A stretch of DNA of 64,000 nucleotides. It comes from Streptomyces malaysiensis subsp. samsunensis. Its GTDB lineage: Bacteria; Actinomycetota; Actinomycetes; Streptomycetales; Streptomycetaceae. Made by a program: the position numbers and the translations under genes. The stretch's first letter is position 1; every line of letters starts with the position of its first letter. Below the pieces are notes generated by a model. The model searched no databases, was not told where the DNA came from, and saw only the letters and a list, made by a program, of their open reading frames with translations. The stretch is from positions 23,146-87,145 of the forward strand of contig NZ_JANIIC010000053.1 in NCBI RefSeq assembly GCF_024519315.1. The letters run 5' to 3'. Shown here one piece after another: positions 41,590 to 50,957 of the stretch.

Positions 41590-44500
41590 TTAGTGCGCGG
41601 CGGCCGTCCGGTGCCGTACGGCCGAGCCCTCGCGGCCCTTGACGACCTCCAGCTGGGCGGGGATCCGCCGGCGCAGATCGGCGACATGGCTGACGATGCC
41701 GACCGTACGGTCCCGTTCGCGCAGCGCGTCCAGCACGTCCATGACCTCGTCCAGGGTCTGCTCGTCGAGACTGCCGAACCCCTCGTCGATGAAGAGGGTG
41801 TCCAGGCGGACCCCGCCCGCCTCGTCGGTGACCACATCGGCCAGGCCCAGCGCGAGGGCGAGCGAGGCGGAGAACGTCTCGCCGCCGGAGAGGGTGGCGG
41901 TGTCGCGCTCGCTGCCGGTCCAGGCGTCGATGACATGCAGTCCGAGACCGGAGCGGCCGCGCCCGCCGGAGCGGGCGTCGGAGTGCACCAGGGTGTAGCG
42001 CCCGGAGGACATGTGGCGCAGCCGTGCGCTCGCCGCCGCCGCGACCTGCTCCAGCCGGGCCGCCAGGACGTACGCCTCCAGCCGCATCCTGCGCTCGTTG
42101 TCCGCGGAGGTGCCCGCCGCGAGCGCGGCGAGGCGGGCGATCCGGTCGTGGTCCGCGCGCAGCGGGGCCAGCCGGCGGGCGTCGGCGACCGCCCGCGCGG
42201 AGAGCGCGTCGAGCTCCTCGCAGCGGGTGCGGGCCGCGGCGTCCGCGGCCGAGACCTCGCGCAGCGCGCGGGTGGCCGCGTCGGCCGCCGTCCGCGCCGC
42301 CGCGGGGTCGGCGGGCGGCGCCTGCGCGGCGGCGAGCACCCTGGGGTCGGACAGCTCGGCCGCGACCGCCGCCGACTGCGTCTGCCATGCGTCGAGACGG
42401 CGGCGGGCCTCGCGCTGCCGGTCCGGGGGCAGGACGGCCCCGGCGGCCTGCTCCGGGGTCTCGAACCCGGCCCGGTAGGCGGCGTCGGCGAGCCGGGCGT
42501 CCGCCTCCTTCAGGCGGCTCGCGGCCGCCTCCGCGCCCCGCGCCGCCTCGGCGGCGTGGGCCAGCAGCCCCGCCTGCCGCTCCAGCCGCGCCGCCCGCTG
42601 TCCGACGGTGGCGTCCGCGCCGCGCGCCCGCTCCAGCTCCGCCAGCAGGTCGGCCCGCTCCCGGGCCAGGGTCTCGCGGCGCGAGGTGCGGGCGGCCGCC
42701 CGGCGCTCGGCCTCCTGCCGCTGGGCCGTACGGCGTGTGTGCTCGCCCTCGGCCCGGTCCAGGGCCGCGCGGGCGGCGTGCCCGTCGGCCGCCGCATCGC
42801 GGGCCTCGGCGTACGCGGCCCGCAACTCGGCCAGGGCCCGGTCGAGTTCGGCCGCGTCCTCGCCCTCCGCGGTGGCCTCCGCGGCCGCGCGGGCCTCCCG
42901 CAGCCCGTTCCGCGTACGCTCGGCCTCCTCGCGGACCTCCTCGGCGCGCTGATACTCCGCCAGCGCGCCCTCCTCCGCGGCACGGTCCACATGCCCGGCC
43001 CCGGGCCGAGCCGGGCTCGGATGCCCGGTCGCGCCGCACACCGCGCAGGGCTCGCCCGCACGCAGCCCGGCCGCCAGCTCGGCGGCGATGCCGCGCAGCC
43101 GGGCCTCCTTGAGGTCGAGCCAGCTCTGGCGCGCGGCGGCGGCACCCTCCCGCGCCCGCAACAGCTCCTCGCGAGCCCGCCCCTCCTGCCCGGCGAGCCG
43201 ATCCCGCCGCCGGGCGGCCTCGAGACGCCGCTCGGCGGGCTCGATCCGCCCGCCGAACTGCTCGGCCCGGGTGGCGGCCTCCTGCGCGGCCTCGACCCCC
43301 CGCTGATGTGCCCGGTGGGTCTCCTCCCATCCGGCGAGCCACTCGGCGGCTTCCTCGATCGCCTCGTCGTCGGCGCGGGCCTCCCGGTCGAGCACGGCGA
43401 TCTCGGCGACGACGGCCGCCGCCCGCGCCTCCCCCCGCCGAGCGGCCCCCAACGCCCCGAGCTCCTCCCGCACCCGCCGCTCGACCCGCCCCAGCCACTC
43501 GGCATCGGCCTCGGCGAGCACCACCGCCACACCCGCACCTTGCGGACCGGCACCCCGCCCGCCATCACCGGCCACACCCGCCGCCGCCCCGCCACGACTC
43601 GCCTGGGGCACCGCGGGGTACGACGCACCCGCATTCCGCGCCCGCGTGGCGGCGGCTCCGCCGCCGGAAGGTCCGGCCTGCGACACGCCGGGCCCGCCCG
43701 AGGCGGCAGCATCGCCACCCGGTTCCCGGCCCGACACGCCCGCCCCGGAACCAGCCCGCCCACCTGCCGCCTCGTTGTCGGCGGGAGTGACCCGCCCGGT
43801 GGCACGCACACCCGACCCGTCCACACCCGCGGACGAGACGGCCCCCCGCGCTTGGTCCGGCGCCCGGCCGGGCACACCCTGGCCCGACGAGCCCGTTCCG
43901 GTACGGCCGTCCCTGACCGTCTGTCCCATGAGGCGCCCTTGCGGGCCGGGTTCCTCGGAGGCCGACGGCCCCGTTCCGGGAGCCGCCCCGGCCCAGGAGC
44001 CATCCGCGTCCGCGTGCGGGGCGGTGTCCTCCGGGGGCGCGGTGGCCTGTGCGGGCAGGGGCGCTTCGGGTGAAGTCGCCGGGGCGGCGGGGGTGCGTTG
44101 GTCGGGGATGTCCGGGGTCGGGGCGAGGGGCATGGCCGCCAGGCCGGGTTCGGCGGACAGGCGGGCGCGGGCCCGGCGTTCGGTGGTTTCGGCGGTGTGG
44201 TGGTCACGGGCCGCGGCGGTGCGGAGGTCGAGCGCGGGGACCACCGCGTCGGCCGCGTGGGCGCGTTCCAGCAGCTCACGCAGCCGGTCATGGTCGGGCC
44301 GCTGCCGTTCGAGGTCATCCGCCCGGCGCCGCGCCTCGGCGTGGCGGCGCTGGAGTTCGGCCCGTTCATGTGTCGCGTCGGCGGCCCGCTGGGCGGCGTG
44401 GTGGGCCTCCTCGGCGGCCCGTACGGCGGAGAGCGCGATGTCCCGCCGTTCGCGCGCGCCCGTGCGGGCGACCGCGGCCCACTCCAGGACGGCGTCGGCC

Positions 44501-45255
44501 AGCCCCGGCTCACCGGGGGTCAGCTCGGGCAGCGGATGCCCGTCGAGCTCCGCCGTGCGGCCCGCCGCCTGCGCCATCCGGTGGGCGAGCGCGAGCAGCC
44601 GCTCGTCCCCGGCCGCGACCCGCTTCTCCGCCACGCGCCGCAGCTCCGCCAGCCGTTCCTCGACGGCGGCGAAGCGACCGGTGTCGAACAGCTTGCCCAG
44701 CAGCTTGCCGCGCGCCAGCTCGTCCGCGCGCAGAAAGCGGGCGAAGTCTCCCTGCGGCAACAGCACCACCTGGCAGAACTGCTCCCGGCTCATGCCGACC
44801 AGCTGCGCGATCTCCTCGCCGATCTCCTGATGCGAGCGGCTGAGGGCCTTCCACTCCCCCGCCCCCGCGCTGGTCGAGGATGTCGCCGGGGCGTACTCGC
44901 GCAGCAGGGTCTGTGCCTTCTCCCGCGTCATCCCCGTGCCCCGCTTCTTGGGGCGCGGCTGCTCGGGGCGCCGGGTGATCTCCAGGCGCCGCTCCCCGAC
45001 GGTGAATTCGAGTACGACCTCGGTCGGGGTCAGCGGTTCGGCATGGTCGCTGCGCAGCGAGAGTCCACTGCCCTGGCGGGCGCCGGGCACCTGCCCGTAC
45101 AGCGCGTAGCAGACCGCGTCCAGGACGGACGTCTTACCGGCGCCGGTCGGCCCGTGCAGCAGGAACAGCCCGGCGGCGGACAGCTCATCGAAGTCGATCT
45201 CCTGCGTGGCGCCGAACGGGCCGAAGGCCGTGACAACGAGCCGGTGCAGCCTCAT
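41590..45255 (-). CDS. sbcC: Exonuclease SbcC (Rad50-like ATPase) with a large low-complexity insert
   Basis: SMC-like ATPase of the SbcCD nuclease, which opens hairpins and processes DNA ends. 1221 residues. Walker A GPTGAGKTS (35-43), Q-loop region VLLPQGDFARFL, coiled coils, a zinc-hook CAVC near residue 738, signature LSGGETFSASLALALG near 1117, and Walker B TLFIDEGFGSLD. Between about residues 380 and 580 (nucleotides 43520-44120) there is a Gly/Pro/Ala/Thr-rich, non-coiled stretch inside the first coiled-coil arm. Most SbcC proteins are 1000-1050 residues, so this is an expansion of about 200. ATGA overlap with sbcD. Confidence 0.95.
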   Translation of the reverse strand: MRLHRLVVTAFGPFGATQEIDFDELSAAGLFLLHGPTGAGKTSVLDAVCYALYGQVPGARQGSGLSLRSDHAEPLTPTEVVLEFTVGERRLEITRRPEQPRPKKRGTGMTREKAQTLLREYAPATSSTSAGAGEWKALSRSHQEIGEEIAQLVGMSREQFCQVVLLPQGDFARFLRADELARGKLLGKLFDTGRFAAVEERLAELRRVAEKRVAAGDERLLALAHRMAQAAGRTAELDGHPLPELTPGEPGLADAVLEWAAVARTGARERRDIALSAVRAAEEAHHAAQRAADATHERAELQRRHAEARRRADDLERQRPDHDRLRELLERAHAADAVVPALDLRTAAARDHHTAETTERRARARLSAEPGLAAMPLAPTPDIPDQRTPAAPATSPEAPLPAQATAPPEDTAPHADADGSWAGAAPGTGPSASEEPGPQGRLMGQTVRDGRTGTGSSGQGVPGRAPDQARGAVSSAGVDGSGVRATGRVTPADNEAAGGRAGSGAGVSGREPGGDAAASGGPGVSQAGPSGGGAAATRARNAGASYPAVPQASRGGAAAGVAGDGGRGAGPQGAGVAVVLAEADAEWLGRVERRVREELGALGAARRGEARAAAVVAEIAVLDREARADDEAIEEAAEWLAGWEETHRAHQRGVEAAQEAATRAEQFGGRIEPAERRLEAARRRDRLAGQEGRAREELLRAREGAAAARQSWLDLKEARLRGIAAELAAGLRAGEPCAVCGATGHPSPARPGAGHVDRAAEEGALAEYQRAEEVREEAERTRNGLREARAAAEATAEGEDAAELDRALAELRAAYAEARDAAADGHAARAALDRAEGEHTRRTAQRQEAERRAAARTSRRETLARERADLLAELERARGADATVGQRAARLERQAGLLAHAAEAARGAEAAASRLKEADARLADAAYRAGFETPEQAAGAVLPPDRQREARRRLDAWQTQSAAVAAELSDPRVLAAAQAPPADPAAARTAADAATRALREVSAADAAARTRCEELDALSARAVADARRLAPLRADHDRIARLAALAAGTSADNERRMRLEAYVLAARLEQVAAAASARLRHMSSGRYTLVHSDARSGGRGRSGLGLHVIDAWTGSERDTATLSGGETFSASLALALGLADVVTDEAGGVRLDTLFIDEGFGSLDEQTLDEVMDVLDALRERDRTVGIVSHVADLRRRIPAQLEVVKGREGSAVRHRTAAAH

Positions 45256-46466
45256 CGCGCCGCCTCCCCCGCCGTCGCCGCCGCCACGCCGTCCTCCTCG
45301 CTCGGCACAACGCCCTCGTGCGCCGCGCTCCGTACCGTCTCCAGCGCGTCGCCGAGCAGCACCCGCTCCGCCTCGTCCGGGCCGCGGCCGCCGCGCACAT
45401 GCGCCACGAAGTCCTCGGCGATCTGCCGGTCCGAGCGGCCGCGCAGCCGCTGTGCGTACGAGGCGAGCGGGTCCTCGGGGGGCCGCTCGGGGTCGAAGAC
45501 CAGGGTGAGCACGTGGGGGAAGCGCCGCGCCAGCCGGGCCATCGGCTCATGCGGCCGCACCGCGTCGGTCAGCGTGGCCTCGACCCACGCCTCCTCGTGG
45601 CGGTCGAGGTCCGGGTCGGCCAGCAGCTCCTCGATCAGGCCGCGGATCCGGGCCAGCGGCCGCGGCACCGGGCACTCCACCCGTTCGCACGACGGTGCCT
45701 CGCCCGCCGCCCCCAGCTCCACCACCCACATGGACTTGCGGTGCGCCGTCTCGGAGAAGGAGTACGCGAGCGGGGAGCCCGAGTAGCGGATGCGCTCGGT
45801 GATGGCCTGGCAGCCGTGCAGATGGCCGAGCGCGGCGTAGTCGACGCCGTCGAAGACCTCGGCGGGTACGGAGGCGACTCCGCCGACCGTGATGTCCCGC
45901 TCGCTGTCGCTGACCGCGCCACCGGTGACGAACGCGTGCGCGAGGACGACGGACCGGGTGCCGGACGGGCGGGTGGCGAGGTCGGCGCGCACCCGGTCCA
46001 TGGCGGCGCCCAGCACCGCCGTATGACCGGCCGCCGAGGCGCCCAACTCCTCCCGCACCAGGCCGGGTTCGAGATAGGGCAGCCCGTAGAAGGCCACCTC
46101 GCCGTGGTCGCCGGAGAGGACGACGGGGGTGGCGCATCCGGCGGGGTCGGTACGCAGATGGATCCCGGCCCGGTCGATCAGCCCGGCGCCGACGCCGAGA
46201 CGGCGGGCCGAGTCGTGGTTGCCGGAGATCATGACGGTCGGCACATCGAGGTCCGCGAGCCGGTGCAGGGCGTCGTCGAAGAGCTCGACGGCGGCAAGCG
46301 GCGGCACGGCCCGGTCGTAGATGTCGCCCGCGACGACCACCGCGTCGATGTGTCGTTCGCGCACGGTGGTGACGAGGTGGTCGATGAACTCCCGTTGCGC
46401 GGCAAGGAGGCTGACCCGGTGAAAGGACCGGCCGAGGTGCCAGTCGGAGGTGTGCAGAATTCTCAC
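45252..46466 (-). CDS. sbcD: Exonuclease SbcD (Mre11-like nuclease)
   Basis: Mn-dependent nuclease subunit of SbcCD. Phosphoesterase motifs in order: HTSDWHLGRSF, VVAGDIYDRAVPP, MISGNHDSARRL, VVLAHAFVTGG and ALGHLHGCQ. The C-terminal capping domain follows to residue 404. The GTG start (VRILHTSDWHLG) has GGAGA nearby and matches the usual N terminus; a longer frame adds 14 unrelated residues. Translationally coupled to sbcC. Confidence 0.95.
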   Translation of the reverse strand: MRILHTSDWHLGRSFHRVSLLAAQREFIDHLVTTVRERHIDAVVVAGDIYDRAVPPLAAVELFDDALHRLADLDVPTVMISGNHDSARRLGVGAGLIDRAGIHLRTDPAGCATPVVLSGDHGEVAFYGLPYLEPGLVREELGASAAGHTAVLGAAMDRVRADLATRPSGTRSVVLAHAFVTGGAVSDSERDITVGGVASVPAEVFDGVDYAALGHLHGCQAITERIRYSGSPLAYSFSETAHRKSMWVVELGAAGEAPSCERVECPVPRPLARIRGLIEELLADPDLDRHEEAWVEATLTDAVRPHEPMARLARRFPHVLTLVFDPERPPEDPLASYAQRLRGRSDRQIAEDFVAHVRGGRGPDEAERVLLGDALETVRSAAHEGVVPSEEDGVAAATAGEAAR

Positions 46467-46693
46467 AAGCGGTCTCCGACCTGCACTTCTGTCCTTCCTC
46501 CACCCCACTGGCCAGCATCACGCCCGCGGCGTCGGGACGACGCGGGCACCGACCACGTTAGCCGCGGTCGGTGCCTCGTCTCTCACGGACCTCGTATTTC
46601 CCGCCCGTGTCGGGGTCCCGGACGTCGTGGTCCTGGATGTCGGGGTCTGGATGTCGGGGTCCCTGACATCGGGGTCCCGGAGGCCGCCCGGCC

Positions 46694-47320
46694 TCATGCG
46701 TCCTGGTACGCCTCGCCGCCGAGCTCCAGGGTGGCGGTACCGGCGGTGGTATCCGCCAGCCAGTCGCGGAAGGCGTCCACATCCGCGTCGGGCAGCCCCA
46801 GTTCGATCGTCACGGCCGCGGCGTAGCGCACCTCCCGGACCGCCCGGCCCGTCGCCCGCAGATCGTTCTCCAGCTTTCCGGCGCGCTGGTGGTCGACGGT
46901 GACGGTCACCAGCCGGAACCGCTGCCGGGTGACGGTGCCCAGCGCGTCGAGCGCCTCGCCGACCGCGCCGCCGTAGGCCCGGATCAGACCGCCGGCGCCG
47001 AGCTTCACGCCCCCGAAGTAGCGGGTGACGACGGCCACGGTGTACCGCACCTCGCGCCGCAGCAGCATTTGCAGCATCGGCACCCCCGCGGTGCCGCCCG
47101 GCTCGCCGTCGTCGCTCGCCTTCTGCACACCGCCGTCCGCGCCGATGACATAGGCGAAGCAGTTGTGGGTCGCGGTGGGGTGCTCCTTCCTGACGCGCTG
47201 GATGACGTCCTGCGCCTCCTGCTCGCTCGCGGCGGGCGCGAGCGTGCAGAGGAAGCGCGATCTGTTGATCTCGATCTCGTGCACGCCCTCGCGCGCGACC
47301 GTCCGATACCGCTCCTGCAT
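46694..47320 (-). CDS. YigZ/IMPACT family protein
   Basis: 208 residues with the IMPACT-fold motifs: RFLCTLAPAASEQEAQDVIQ, THNCFAYVIGADG, SDDGEPGGTAGVPMLQ and VTRYFGGVKLGAGGLIRAYG, then a C-terminal DUF1949-like ferredoxin domain. The bacterial family's role is unsettled; relatives influence translation or peptide handling. Downstream (46605-46690) the DNA shows short GGATGTCGGGGTC-like repeats before sbcD's upstream region. Confidence 0.93.
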   Translation of the reverse strand: MQERYRTVAREGVHEIEINRSRFLCTLAPAASEQEAQDVIQRVRKEHPTATHNCFAYVIGADGGVQKASDDGEPGGTAGVPMLQMLLRREVRYTVAVVTRYFGGVKLGAGGLIRAYGGAVGEALDALGTVTRQRFRLVTVTVDHQRAGKLENDLRATGRAVREVRYAAAVTIELGLPDADVDAFRDWLADTTAGTATLELGGEAYQDA

Positions 47321-47503
47321 CAGGCCACCCTATGTCCCGGCTCCCCTGCCATGGTCACCGCTATCAGCGGGTACGGCACGGGAGCCGGGCGGCGGCTACG
47401 AGCGGACACGGCCGTGAGCGGGCACCGCCCATGGACGGGTGTCGCCATGAGCGGGCACCGCTATGAGCGGGCGGCGTCCCGTGGGAGGGCGGCGGCGTCC
47501 GGG

Positions 47504-47836
47504 TCAGCGGCCCAGGGCCTTGGCCAGCTGGTCCTTGGTCATGTTCGAGCGGCCCTCGATGCCGCGCTGCTTGGCCTCGTTGTAGAGCTGGTCGCGCGTC
47601 GGGCCCTTGGGGCCCGTCCGGCTGCCCGAGCGCTGGCCGCCACGCTGCGGCGCGGACTTCGGGTCCTGGGTCGAGGTCCTGCTGGCGGACCTGGACTCCC
47701 CGGTCCGGGCACGCTCCTTGTTGACCGTACGGGCGGCCATCTCCTTCGCCCGGCCGGCGGAGGCACCGCGCTGCTCCGCGCTTTCCTTGATGTGCTCGTA
47801 CTGCCGCTCGCGCTTACGGCTGGATCCTGCGGGCAT
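47504..47836 (-). CDS. Small basic protein with Rho-N/SAP-like C terminus
   Basis: 110 residues, very basic and hydrophilic. The N-terminal half (RKRERQYEHIKESAEQRG, AKEMAARTVNKERARTGE) is the pattern of proteins often annotated as plasmid stabilisation in Streptomyces. The C-terminal 33 residues (TRDQLYNEAKQRGIEGRSN, MTKDQLAKALG) form a SAP/Rho-N-type helix-extended loop-helix that can bind nucleic acid. It may be a stress or chromatin-associated protein. Single gene. Confidence 0.85.
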   Translation of the reverse strand: MPAGSSRKRERQYEHIKESAEQRGASAGRAKEMAARTVNKERARTGESRSASRTSTQDPKSAPQRGGQRSGSRTGPKGPTRDQLYNEAKQRGIEGRSNMTKDQLAKALGR

Positions 47837-48072
47837 GGTCTCTTCCTCTCCTTCCGCCCCCTCGTTCGGTCACGGCCGACGGATCAGGATCGCCGACCGC
47901 AGAAGTCGGGTTCCCCCCGCTTCCTCCCCTATAACCAGCATGCGTCTCCTGGGCGTCGACCGGATGCCGCGCGGTGCGCATCACGCGGGATTGGTCTTTC
48001 GGCAGTGTCCGCCGGTCCCCCGCTTTCATAGGGTCACCTCCACGAGTCGCGCTGATCACGCAGGTGGGGGAC

Positions 48073-50277
48073 ATGACGACAACACACGGAACCGGGTCCG
48101 CCGACCGCCCGCGGACCGGCCGGGCCGCCACGTGGGCCGCCGCGGCCTGGGCCGCCCCCTGGGCCGGATACCTCCCGTTGGCGGCCACCATCGCCGCCGC
48201 CGGGTTGAGCGTGGTCAGCCTGTGGTGGGTGGTACCCACAGCGCTGTGCGCGTTCACGGCGGGGTGGCGCCCTGGACGGACGTGGTCCACGGCCGTGGGG
48301 CTGATCGGGGCGGTCGCGGCCGGTGTGGTGGCGGTCGCCGCGGTGCCGTCCTGGATCACCTGGGCCGATCGCTTCGTGGCGGTGGTGGCGGGGGCGGTCG
48401 TACTGCCGTGGTTCGTCGGGCGGTTCTGCCGTCAGTACCGGGAGTTGGTCCGGGCGGGGTGGGAGCGGGCCGCCCGGCTGGAGCGCGAGCAGCGGCTGAT
48501 CGCCGAGCAGGCCCGGCTGCGGGAACGGGCCCGTATCGCCCAGGACATGCACGATGTCCTCGGCCATGAACTCAGCCTGATCGCCCTCTCGGCCGGAGCC
48601 CTCAAGCTGGCGCCCGGACTGGCGGACGGCCACCGGGAGGCCGCCCGGGACATCAGGGCCAGGGCGGCGGCCGCCGTGGACCGCCTCGGCGAGGTGATCG
48701 GCGTACTGCGGCAGGAGCCGGACGGAGCGCCGCAGGAGCCGGACGGCGACGGTGTGGCGGAGTTGGTCGAGCGGGCGTCGGCGTCGGGGCTCGCGGTCCG
48801 GCTGCGGATCGAGGGCGAGACCGGTGTACCCGGCCGGACCGGTGTACCCGGCGAGCCCGGCGAGCCGCTGCCGGACGTGGAGCGCGCCGTGCACCGTGTG
48901 GTGCGAGAAGCACTGACCAACGTGGCCAAGCACGCGCCCGGCGCGGAGGCGACCGTCCACGTCCGGCACACGCCGGAGGAGACCGAGGTCCGGGTGGCGA
49001 ACGGCCCCGCGCCCACCGCCACGCCGGACCGCCCCGGCGGCGCGGGCTTCGGCCTGATCGGCCTGGACGAGCGCGTCCGGCTGGCCGGTGGCACCTTCGA
49101 CTACGGCCCCGAGTCGGGCGGCTTCGCCGTCCGCGCCACGTTTCCCCCCACCCGCGCGGCGCGGCGGCCGACACATGCCACGGCCGCCCACCCTCCGTAC
49201 GCCGCGAACGGCACGGGGCGCGCCGACGTCCCGGACGGCCCGGGTGGCGCGAGTGGCGCGAGTGGCGCGAGTGGCGCGAGTGGCGCGAGTGGCGCGGACA
49301 GCCCGCACAGCGCGGGTGACGCGGGTGACACGGACCGCCCGAACGCCGCGAACGGCGCAGGCGACACGGACGCCCCGGACCGCGCGAGTGGCGCCGACGA
49401 CCCGGATCGCTCGCATGGCCCGGGTAGCACGGACACCTCGGACCGCCCGGACGGCGCGGGTAGCCCTGATGCCCCGGACCGCCCGGACTGCATGAACGGT
49501 GCAGGTGGCAGGGATGACGCGCACACCCCTGACCTCCCGCACACCGCGAATGCCTCGGGTGGCGCAGACGTCCGGTACCGCCCGGACCGCCCAAACGGCG
49601 CGGATGGCCCGCACACCCCACACACCGCCAACGGCGCGGGTGGCGCGGGTGGCGCAGACGTCCCGAACCGCCCGGACCGCCGGAACGGCGCGGACCGCCC
49701 GCACACCCCGGACCGCCCCGACGCCCCGCACCGCACAGATGGCCAGCACGCCCCGAACACACCGCATCGCCCACACACGCCGCACCGCGCAGATGCCCCG
49801 CACGCGCCACATACCCCGCACCGCGTAGGCGCCCCTCAGACCCCACACACCCCGCACGCCCCCGGCAGCCCGGTGGGCGACGGCGCCCCGGTGGGCGACG
49901 ACCATCGGCGTGCGCGTCGCCGTCTTGGCCGCACGCTGGTCGCCGCCCTGATGGTGCCGCTGGTCGCGGCGGCCCTGCTGACCGGGGCGCTGCGGGTGTG
50001 GGACACGCTGAAGGCCCGGGAGTCGGTACTGGCCCCGGACGGCTACGCCCGTCTGCGCATCGGGCAGGACCGTGACCGGATCACGCCGTATCTGCCGAAG
50101 CGCCAGACCGGCCACCGGCCGACGGCCGCCGAGCCGAGGGGAGCGGGTCTTGTCTGCGAGTACTACGCGATGACGGCCGACCCCTTCGACGACCGGTCCG
50201 GGGATGTGTACCGGCTGTGCTTCCGCCACGGCACCCTCGTGTCCACCGACGCCTTCACCGGGACGGGTGTCCGATGA
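48073..50277 (+). CDS. Sensor histidine kinase with repeat linker and extra C-terminal membrane-anchored domain
   Basis: 734 residues. Residues about 20-125 hold several membrane segments. HisKA_3 follows with phosphoacceptor His160 in AQDMHDVLGHELSLIAL, then the HATPase with N box REALTNVAKHAP and G box GGAGFGLIGLDER (end about residue 355). Residues about 360-610 are a Pro/Asp/Gly/His-rich linker of repeats, starting with (GAS)n 9-base units at 49243-49297. After that come a single membrane helix (LVAALMVPLVAAALLTGAL) and an 85-residue domain with two cysteines (LRIGQDRDRITPYLP, CEYYAMTADPF, YRLCFRHGTLV) that resembles a small BamE/SmpA-like fold. The final domain is predicted outside the cell. 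It overlaps the response regulator by ATGA. Confidence 0.9.
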   Translation: MTTTHGTGSADRPRTGRAATWAAAAWAAPWAGYLPLAATIAAAGLSVVSLWWVVPTALCAFTAGWRPGRTWSTAVGLIGAVAAGVVAVAAVPSWITWADRFVAVVAGAVVLPWFVGRFCRQYRELVRAGWERAARLEREQRLIAEQARLRERARIAQDMHDVLGHELSLIALSAGALKLAPGLADGHREAARDIRARAAAAVDRLGEVIGVLRQEPDGAPQEPDGDGVAELVERASASGLAVRLRIEGETGVPGRTGVPGEPGEPLPDVERAVHRVVREALTNVAKHAPGAEATVHVRHTPEETEVRVANGPAPTATPDRPGGAGFGLIGLDERVRLAGGTFDYGPESGGFAVRATFPPTRAARRPTHATAAHPPYAANGTGRADVPDGPGGASGASGASGASGASGADSPHSAGDAGDTDRPNAANGAGDTDAPDRASGADDPDRSHGPGSTDTSDRPDGAGSPDAPDRPDCMNGAGGRDDAHTPDLPHTANASGGADVRYRPDRPNGADGPHTPHTANGAGGAGGADVPNRPDRRNGADRPHTPDRPDAPHRTDGQHAPNTPHRPHTPHRADAPHAPHTPHRVGAPQTPHTPHAPGSPVGDGAPVGDDHRRARRRLGRTLVAALMVPLVAAALLTGALRVWDTLKARESVLAPDGYARLRIGQDRDRITPYLPKRQTGHRPTAAEPRGAGLVCEYYAMTADPFDDRSGDVYRLCFRHGTLVSTDAFTGTGVR

Positions 50278-50957
50278 TCCGGGTCCTGATCGCCGACGAC
50301 GAGCCGATGATCCGTGCGGGCATCCGGGCCGTGCTCACCACCGATCCGGAGATCACCGTGGTCGCCGAGGCGGGCGACGGCCACCAGGCGGTGGAGTTGG
50401 TGCACCGCCACCGCCCCCGGGTGGCCGTGCTGGACATCCGTATGCCCGGCACCGGCGGGATCGAGGCGGCCCGGGAGATCCACCGGACGGCTCCGGCCAC
50501 CGGCGTCATCATGCTGACCACCTTCGGCGAGGACGACTACATCCTCCAGGCGCTGGGCGGCGGCGCCACGGGCTTCCTCATCAAGTCCGGTGAACCGGAG
50601 GAGCTGATCGCCGGGGTGCGCGCGGTGGCCGATGGCGCCGCCTATCTGTCACCGAAGGTCGCGGCCCGCGTCGTGGCGCATCTCGCGTCCGGTGGCGCGG
50701 GGGCCCTGGCCGCCCGCCGTACGGCCGCCCGCGAGCGGGTCGACGCCCTGACCGCCCGGGAGCGGGAGGTGCTGGCCCTCCTCGGCGGCGGGCTGTCCAA
50801 CGGTCGGATCGCCCGTCGGCTCCAGGTCGTGGAGGGGACGGTCAAGGCCCATGTGAGCTCGATCCTGGCCCGGCTGGGCGTGGAGAACCGGGCGGCCGCC
50901 GCCGTCGTGGCCCATGAGGCCGGAATCCTTCCCCCACCGGCGTCCGAACAGCGCTGA
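50274..50957 (+). CDS. NarL/LuxR-family response regulator
   Basis: 227 residues. Receiver domain with acidic pocket ADDEP, phosphoacceptor Asp54 in AVLDIRMPGTGG and Lys106 in GFLIKSGEP; LuxR helix-turn-helix near residues 155-215 (LTAREREVLALLGGGLSNGRIARRL as family pattern, in parts). Cognate partner of the overlapping histidine kinase. Its last 309 bases are covered on the other strand by the open frame of the PAP2 gene. Confidence 0.96.
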   Translation: MIRVLIADDEPMIRAGIRAVLTTDPEITVVAEAGDGHQAVELVHRHRPRVAVLDIRMPGTGGIEAAREIHRTAPATGVIMLTTFGEDDYILQALGGGATGFLIKSGEPEELIAGVRAVADGAAYLSPKVAARVVAHLASGGAGALAARRTAARERVDALTAREREVLALLGGGLSNGRIARRLQVVEGTVKAHVSSILARLGVENRAAAAVVAHEAGILPPPASEQR

